From the NCBI GenBank assembly GCA_001724265.1, contig MEDY01000419.1:1-24470 (forward strand): DNA of 24,470 bases. The letters are read 5' to 3'. Made by a program: the position numbers and the translations under genes. The notes under the pieces are model-generated. The model was not told where the DNA came from, made no database searches, and saw only the letters and a list, made by a program, of their open reading frames with translations. The first letter of the stretch is position 1. The number at the start of each line of letters is the position of its first letter. The DNA is from Rhizaria sp. SCN 62-66 (Eukaryota; Rhizaria, unplaced). Below, piece after piece: positions 19,348 to 24,470 of the stretch.

Positions 19348-22300
19348 ATGTCCTCCGGCGCCTCCGACTCCGGCGGTGCGGGCGGTAACTCTGAGGTCTC
19401 GAGCCTCCGCCGCAACCCGAAGTACACTGGCGGCCGCGTCAAGTCGACCAAACCCCTGTCGCAGCCCAGCTCGCTGCAGAGCACGACGCGCGCCTTCGTC
19501 GAGGTGCAGTCAGTCCGCACCACGCCATACCTGCGCATGGTCGACCCCTCGATGCCGCTAATGCGCCACTTCATTGCCGCGGCGCAGAAGCCTGGCGGGC
19601 TGGACGCCGATCTGACGCAGACGCTGCTGCGCGGCGTCAAGCCCTCGCCGCCGCCTGGCGCGTCGCCCAACTCCAAGAACAAGGGCCAAACTGGCGACGC
19701 TTATAGCGCTGGCGCGAACCATGGTGATGGGGCTGTTGCGAAGCCCGAGAGTGCGCGCGCTGAGAACGCTGGCGCTGATGATGCTGATGCTGCTGGTGTC
19801 AACAAAGAGGCTGACGCTGATGCTGCTGCTGCTGCAAACAACGAAAGTGGCGATGGTAGCGACAAGGATAAGGGTGATGTTCCCCCTGAGCAGGCCCCGT
19901 TCGACCCGACACGCCCTCCCTCCTCCCCCGGCAACAACAACAACAACAACGCCAACCCCAACAGCAGCAGTGCCCGCAAGGACGGCGACACCAACACCAA
20001 CGCCGCTGGCGGCAAGAAGCAGCAGGCGCAGGTGCATCTGTCCGTGTCGCAGCGCATGCAGACCTCGCGCCGCGTGGCGACGCACTCCACAGCCGCGTCC
20101 GAGGCCGCCTTCCTGCGCTCGCAGCTCGCAGCTGAACCGCAGGTACGTGTGCTTTTTCACATGAAAGAGCACTTATATCCACATAATATTGTTCTATTTT
20201 CATATCACTCTTTAATGTTGTTAGAAACTGTAAATGCCATCTTATTGTACAATATCTCATTAATAATATATCATCTTCATATTGTGTTTTATTAAATTTC
20301 CACTTACTCCACCCCAGGCGGCCAAACTTCTCTCCCGCCCCGGCTGGCGCGAGGACACCTCTGTGCAGTGGCTGCGCGAGGTCGAGACTGCCGCCGCGTT
20401 CCGCAGCAAGGCCGCCGAACTGGAGCACGCCAAGGCGCACGCGCACGCGCCCGCGTACATGGGCATCACGCTAATACCGTCGGCTTCGGAGCATCCCCAC
20501 GGCAAGACGACATCGCCTCGCAAGCAGCAGCAGCAGCAGCAGCAGATTCAGCATCATCCCAGTAACGAGGCCAGGCCCGCGCTGATGCCGCCGCCGCAGC
20601 AGCAGCACTCGAACACGCAGTCGCAAGCCGCTGCCGCGCGCTATGGCGACCAACTCGCCGAGAGCTGCAGCGCTCGCGGCTCTGGCGCTGGCGCTGGCGC
20701 TGGCGCTGGCTCTGCGCCGGTGGTGTTGCCGCCGCTGTTCCGCACGACGCTGCTCTACTCGCACAAGTCTGACGCCGCTGCGGCACAAAAGCCTCAGCAA
20801 CAGCAGGGGCAGCAGCAGCAGGGCAGTCAGACGCAGCGGTTGAGTCACACGCAGACACAGCCGCAGGCGCAGCAACAGCACTCGCGCACTCAGCAGCACC
20901 AGCACCAGCAGTCGCAGTCCGCACGGACGCACTCGAACAGCAACAGCAGCAGCAGCACCGCGCTTGTGCTTGCTGATGAAGCCAGTAGCAGCGGCAGCAA
21001 CGGCACCACGCAGTGCCACAACAGGACTGCCCGCACTGACCGTGACCGTGAGCAGAGCTCTGGCGGCGCCAAGGGTGACCGTGAGCGCGACCGCGCGGGC
21101 GAGGAGGCCCGCGCTCGCGCCGCCGCTGTGTACGGCCAGTACGACGTCGACCCCACCCGCGTGTACGCGTTAGTTAAGCCGCATAAGCGCCACAACCAGA
21201 ACAGCAACGGCGCCAACAACGGTAAGAGCGAGACTAGCAAAGGCAACAACAACAAGACTGCGACAAGTTCTGCAGCTGCAGCTGGTGACGAAGCTGATGC
21301 TCCTGCTAGTGATGGCAACGCCGATGACAACAAGGATAAAGACGCAGACGCAGTCCCGCGGCTTAACTTCGATAGCATTGACGGCAATAGCAGCAACAAC
21401 AATAACTCTCGCAACACTGCAAAGACCGGCAATGCCAGCGCTGAGAGTGGGGACAACGAGGAGACCGAGGAGAGCGGCGTTGTCGCCTATGCGCACGCCT
21501 ACGCCGCCGCGGTCGAGGCGCGCTGGGCTGGCCGCATCCTGCCACCCAACCACCCCAGCTCCCTGCTATGGCACCCTGGGCTGCCCGCCAAGGCGCCCTA
21601 CGCGGAGCACGTGACCGTGGGCTTGCCCGGCGCGACTGCGCGGCGCAAGGACCGCGGTCTGGGCTACCCGGGCAGCGGCAGCGGCAGCGGCGCCGTGGTG
21701 GGCGTCGGTGCCGAGGACCAGGAAGGCGCGGGCAGCAAGGGCGCGGTGGTGCGCGCGGCCAAGGAGAAGCAGCGGCAGGACCGCAAGAAGCGGGAAGAGG
21801 AGAAGAAGAAGCGCAGCGAAAGCAAGGAAAAGGCTAAGAATGGCAACGGGAAGACGCAGGCTAGCAAGGACAACAAGGACAGCAGCGGCAACAGCAAGGA
21901 TGGCAAGGATAAGAACAAGACCATCGCGTCGCCCTCTGCCAAGGACAAGGACAACAAGGCCGAGTCTAAGCCTGAGTCCAAGCCGGCTGGCGACAGTAGC
22001 AAAAACAGCAACAGCGCTGACAATCTCGACGACGAGTACGCTGCTGATACCTACGATGAACCTGCTGCTGCTGAGCCTGCTCCCGCCGCGTCTGCCTCTG
22101 CGTCCCCCAAGCCCACTGAGTCTAAGCCCTCTGAGCCTAAACCTGCTGAGGCTGAGCCCAAGACTGGAGCTGTTAAGCACGATGATAAGAGCAAGAGTAG
22201 CGGCAGCAAGAGCAACAACACTAGAGAGAGTGACAGAGCTGAGGCTGCTGCTGGTGCTCCGAAGTCGCCTGCCAAGTCTAAGGGTGACGGCGACAAGTCT

Positions 22301-23404
22301 AAGGGTGATTCTCAGAGAGACGCCGCTGCCGCTGCGGCTGCTCCCGCTTCTCCCGCTAAGTCCAAGGGCGACGACAAGAAGTCTAAGGGCGATGACACAA
22401 AGTCTAAGGGTGACTTGGATGACTCGCTCGGTGACCTCGAGGCCGACTCTCTCGGCGATGACGACAACGACGCCGACAAGAGCAAGGGCAAGGGCAAGAG
22501 CAGCAGCAAGGGTGACAGCAAGGCCGACAGTAGCAAGAGTGACAGAGACAGACACAAAGATGCCAAGGCTAAAGCCGAGGCTGACGCTAAGGCGAAGGCT
22601 GAGGCTGATGCCAAGGCCAAAGTTGAAGCCAAGGCTAAGGCAGACGCAGAGGCCAAGGCCAAGGCTGAGGCTAAAGCCAAGGCTGAGGCTGAAACGAAGG
22701 CCAAGGCTGAAGCGAAGGCCAAGGAAGAGGCCGAGGCTAAAGCGAAGGCCGATGCTGAGGCCAAGGCTACGGCTGAGGCGGAGGCGAAGGCAAAGGCTGT
22801 CGCCGCTGCGCAGGCCAAGGCCAAGGCAGACGCGGACGCCAAAGCGAAGGCCGACGCTGACAAGGCCAAGGCGAAGGGCAGCGACGACGATGACGATGAC
22901 GACGACGATGATGATGACTTGTCAGACATGAATCTCAACGACGACGATGACGACGACGATGACGCTGCTGCTAAGGCTGACGCCGAGGCTAAGGCCAAGG
23001 TTGAGGCCAAGGCCAAGGCCGATGCTGAGGCTAAGGCTAAGGCTGACGCTGAGGCTAAAGCCAAGGTCAAGGCTCGTGAAGCCGCGGAGGCTGCCAAGGC
23101 CAAGGCCGTCGCTGAAGCCAAGGCCAAGGCTGACGCCGCCGCTGCCGCTGCTTCTGCTGCTGCCAAGAAGGACGACGATGACGATGAGTTGTCAGATATG
23201 AGTGACCTTGAGGGCGAAGAAAAAAGTGTGAAGGCTAAGCCTGCTGCCAGCGCGAGCACTCCTGCCAAGCCCGCTGCCGCTGCTGCGACTGCGGCAGCGT
23301 CGAAGCCGACTCCTGCCTCCGCTGCCAAGCCAGCCGCTGCCCCTGCTGCGAAGAAGGAGGAGCCTGAGGATTTGGACGACATGGATCTTGATGACGATCT
23401 TTGA
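19348..23404 (+). CDS. unrecognised low-complexity protein with Ala/Lys repeats and acidic modules
   Basis: Two exons (19348-20142, 20318-23404) give 1,293 residues. I do not recognise the family. More ordered-looking segments are residues 1-110, the block spanning the splice junction (SEAAFLRSQLAAEPQ then AAKLLSRPGWREDTSVQWL), a block near 21121-21180 (YGQYDVDPTRVYALVKPHKR), and one near 21478-21670 with AVEARWAGRILPP and SSLLWHPGLP. Between them lie a Gln/His/Ser-rich region (20523-20960), a Gly-Ala repeat, and Asn/Asp/Lys-rich linkers. The C-terminal third has KSKGD repeats (22270-22415), two Ala/Lys/Glu/Asp repeat blocks (22561-22878, 22969-23168) likely to form charged single helices or coiled coils, and four acidic modules. 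It ends DLDDMDLDDDL, TGA. It shares a divergent promoter with the UBE3A-like gene. No transmembrane segment or signal peptide is evident. Confidence 0.8.
20143..20317 (+). other. intron of the low-complexity gene
   Basis: A 175-nt phase 0 AT-rich intron with donor GTACGT after CCGCAG and acceptor CACCCCAG. Reading through meets a stop, while splicing joins two long open exons. Confidence 0.9.
20525..20545 (+). repeat. CAG trinucleotide repeat (seven units)
   Basis: Seven pure CAG codons encode a Gln run in the low-complexity gene. Every codon here is CAG, and none is TAG. Confidence 0.9.
20683..20710 (+). repeat. GGCGCT hexamer repeat
   Basis: About four and a half tandem copies of TGGCGC encode an alternating Gly-Ala run in the low-complexity gene. 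Confidence 0.85.
22561..23168 (+). repeat. imperfect AAGGC-rich repeats encoding Lys-Ala-Glu/Asp
   Basis: Two blocks (22561-22878, 22969-23168) are built from units like GCCAAGGCT and GAGGCTAAG, encoding KAKAEA and KADAEA. They are separated by two poly-Asp runs (about 22884-22917 and 22938-22965). Synonymous codons vary, so the repeat is maintained at protein level rather than being a fresh DNA expansion. Confidence 0.85.
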
Positions 23405-24338
23405 ACACAACAATAATCACAAAACAAAATTGAAATGGAGATGGAAGGATAGAGAGACAGTGAGAGCGACGTACGCTGTGTCGTTATGTTTGACGCTGAT
23501 TACTCCTTCTCTCGTGTTATATTAGGCTGACGATAGGGCCAAGATACTGTCTGCTGCGAAAAATAATACACGTTTATTTAAAACTAAAACAACTTAAATT
23601 ATCTCTAGTTCTGCTTAAAAAACTCAAAAACTTTGCTTTCTCGAGGTATCCTTTGCTTGTTTGTAGATGGCGCGAGTGGCGAGCTGCCGTCGCAAGTGAC
23701 GAGAGAGCAGGACCGAAAAAAGAGAGTTGCGGGCGGGAGCGAGTCACTTCGCGAGAACTTTGGAAAGCAAATTCGGCTGTCAAAGTTTGACTTTTAAAGG
23801 TATGTTAAACATTTCCTTATGTACATGCCTCTTTTTTCTGCTATGCATTTTTCTGCACTCTGATTGTGGTCCTAGAACAGACTCTAAATTACTCCTAAGC
23901 TCACCATTCACGTCTTCCTCGCACCTCGCCCTTCTTGCTCTCTTTCCTGCCCGACAGCAGTACGTCACTCCGCCATCATACCCTGCTGTAGTATTGTTTT
24001 GATGCTACTCAGTCCATATTATGCACCAACTTTTCTCTCTGCTTCGAATGCCTTGTAGTCTTTATGTGCAAGCGCCATTGCTCGCACACTCCACCGCTGC
24101 CATACGACAGATGACTTGGATCAACTATACAGCCGCTCTCTAGAGTGACTGCTATCCTCTGATATATTGTCTTTGGTGGAACAAGATTTGATTTGCCGTA
24201 TGGTGTCCCTTCCCTACGCGCCTCTTGTTCTTTCTAATGACCATTGCTTCGTGCCTCCGCGACCCCCATCCTAGCCCGACCCTTTCCTATTGCCTCACAT
24301 CCCTGCTCTCTCCTTGCTTTGCTTGCTCGCCCCAGACC
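23405..24338. other. spacer: 3' end of the low-complexity gene and RPS10 promoter
   Basis: Both flanking genes are on the plus strand. The first part (to about 23620) is AT-rich and is probably 3' UTR. The second part becomes pyrimidine-rich towards the RPS10-like start, consistent with a 5'-UTR intron. Short frames on both strands here look like chance. Confidence 0.5.
23960..24336 (+). other. possible 5'-UTR intron of the RPS10-like gene
   Basis: GTACGT at 23960 matches the local donor consensus. CTTGCTCGCCCCAG ending at 24336 is a good 3' splice site behind a pyrimidine tract, three nucleotides before the ATG. The length, 377 nt, is like the first introns of p23 and eIF6. GTATGT near 23800 is an alternative donor. 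No transcript evidence is available. Confidence 0.4.
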
Positions 24339-24470
24339 ATGTACATCGACAAGGCTTCTCGTCTCCGCGTGCTCTCGCACGTCTTCGCCAAGGGCGCCAT
24401 CGCGATCCCCGCCGACATCACCCTCAAGAAGCACCCCCAGATTGACGCCCCCAACCTCTACGTCAAGATG
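24339..24470 (+). CDS. RPS10: 40S ribosomal protein eS10 (RPS10), N-terminal part
   Basis: The first 44 codons of a gene running off the window. The N-terminus MYIDKASRLRVLSHVFAKG follows the eS10 pattern of Met, a Lys at position 5, an Arg at position 8, then a hydrophobic helix leading to F-x-x-G. The segment KHPQIDAPNLYVKM matches the family block KHP-x(n)-NLxVxK that precedes the QSL motif in eS10. Codon use is strongly GC-ending, as in the other highly expressed genes here. The central positions (AIAIPADITL) diverge from the usual VVAKKD block, so the assignment is probable, not certain. The protein would sit in the 40S head near the mRNA entry side. Confidence 0.7.
   Translation, partial: MYIDKASRLRVLSHVFAKGAIAIPADITLKKHPQIDAPNLYVKM

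Noticed and set aside
21566-23427. Long minus-strand frames and a frame-shifted plus-strand frame over the low-complexity gene
   Set aside because: They are Leu/Ser-rich or Arg/Pro-rich mirror translations of KAKAEA and Asp repeats, expected from repeat-rich GC sequence.
1-24470. tRNA genes, including a possible UAG-decoding tRNA
   Set aside because: Scanning for B-box-like GGTTCGA strings found only one inside the UBE3A-like coding sequence (near 18470), with no cloverleaf around it.

Overview
This window comes from the nuclear genome of a single-celled eukaryote. It has spliceosomal introns, GC-rich coding sequence with strong low-complexity content, and AT-rich spacers and introns. The clearly conserved genes are typically eukaryotic: eIF6, the Hsp90 co-chaperone p23, a UBE3A-type HECT ligase, a DEAH helicase fused to an RBR module, and the start of a ribosomal protein S10 gene. 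I do not assign a species. Eight introns are supported by protein continuity. Seven begin GTACGT and one GTTCGT, so every one has C at +4, where most eukaryotes prefer A.

Layout. Positions 436-5954 (minus) hold a large CCCH zinc finger / DEAH helicase / RBR gene. Its single reading frame is interrupted by two in-frame TAG codons (5416-5418 and 751-753). Positions 6530-8009 (minus) encode p23 in four exons, and 8728-10074 (minus) encode eIF6 in three exons with exactly 245 residues. Positions 10575-18588 (minus) encode a 2,587-residue UBE3A-like ligase with an N-terminal AZUL zinc finger, an SR-rich tract, very long low-complexity linkers and a complete C-terminal HECT domain. A 759-bp divergent spacer separates it from a plus-strand two-exon gene (19348-23404). 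That gene encodes an unrecognised 1,293-residue low-complexity protein ending in Ala/Lys-rich repeats and acidic modules. A plus-strand gene resembling RPS10 begins at 24339 and runs off the end.

Functional themes. Two genes are probable ubiquitin ligases (RBR and HECT), one is a chaperone cofactor, and two belong to ribosome biogenesis or translation. Nothing suggests an operon, mobile element, virus or CRISPR. In p23 and eIF6 (clear), and in the helicase and RPS10 (inferred), the first intron lies within about 20 nt of the start codon.

The most interesting locus is the helicase-RBR gene. Conserved zinc-ligand patterns continue on both sides of each TAG, and none of the five complete genes uses TAG as its terminator. 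Sense decoding or readthrough of UAG, alternative splicing and gene damage all remain open. A 26-bp tandem duplication at this gene's 5' end duplicates a splice donor and supplies a possible start codon.
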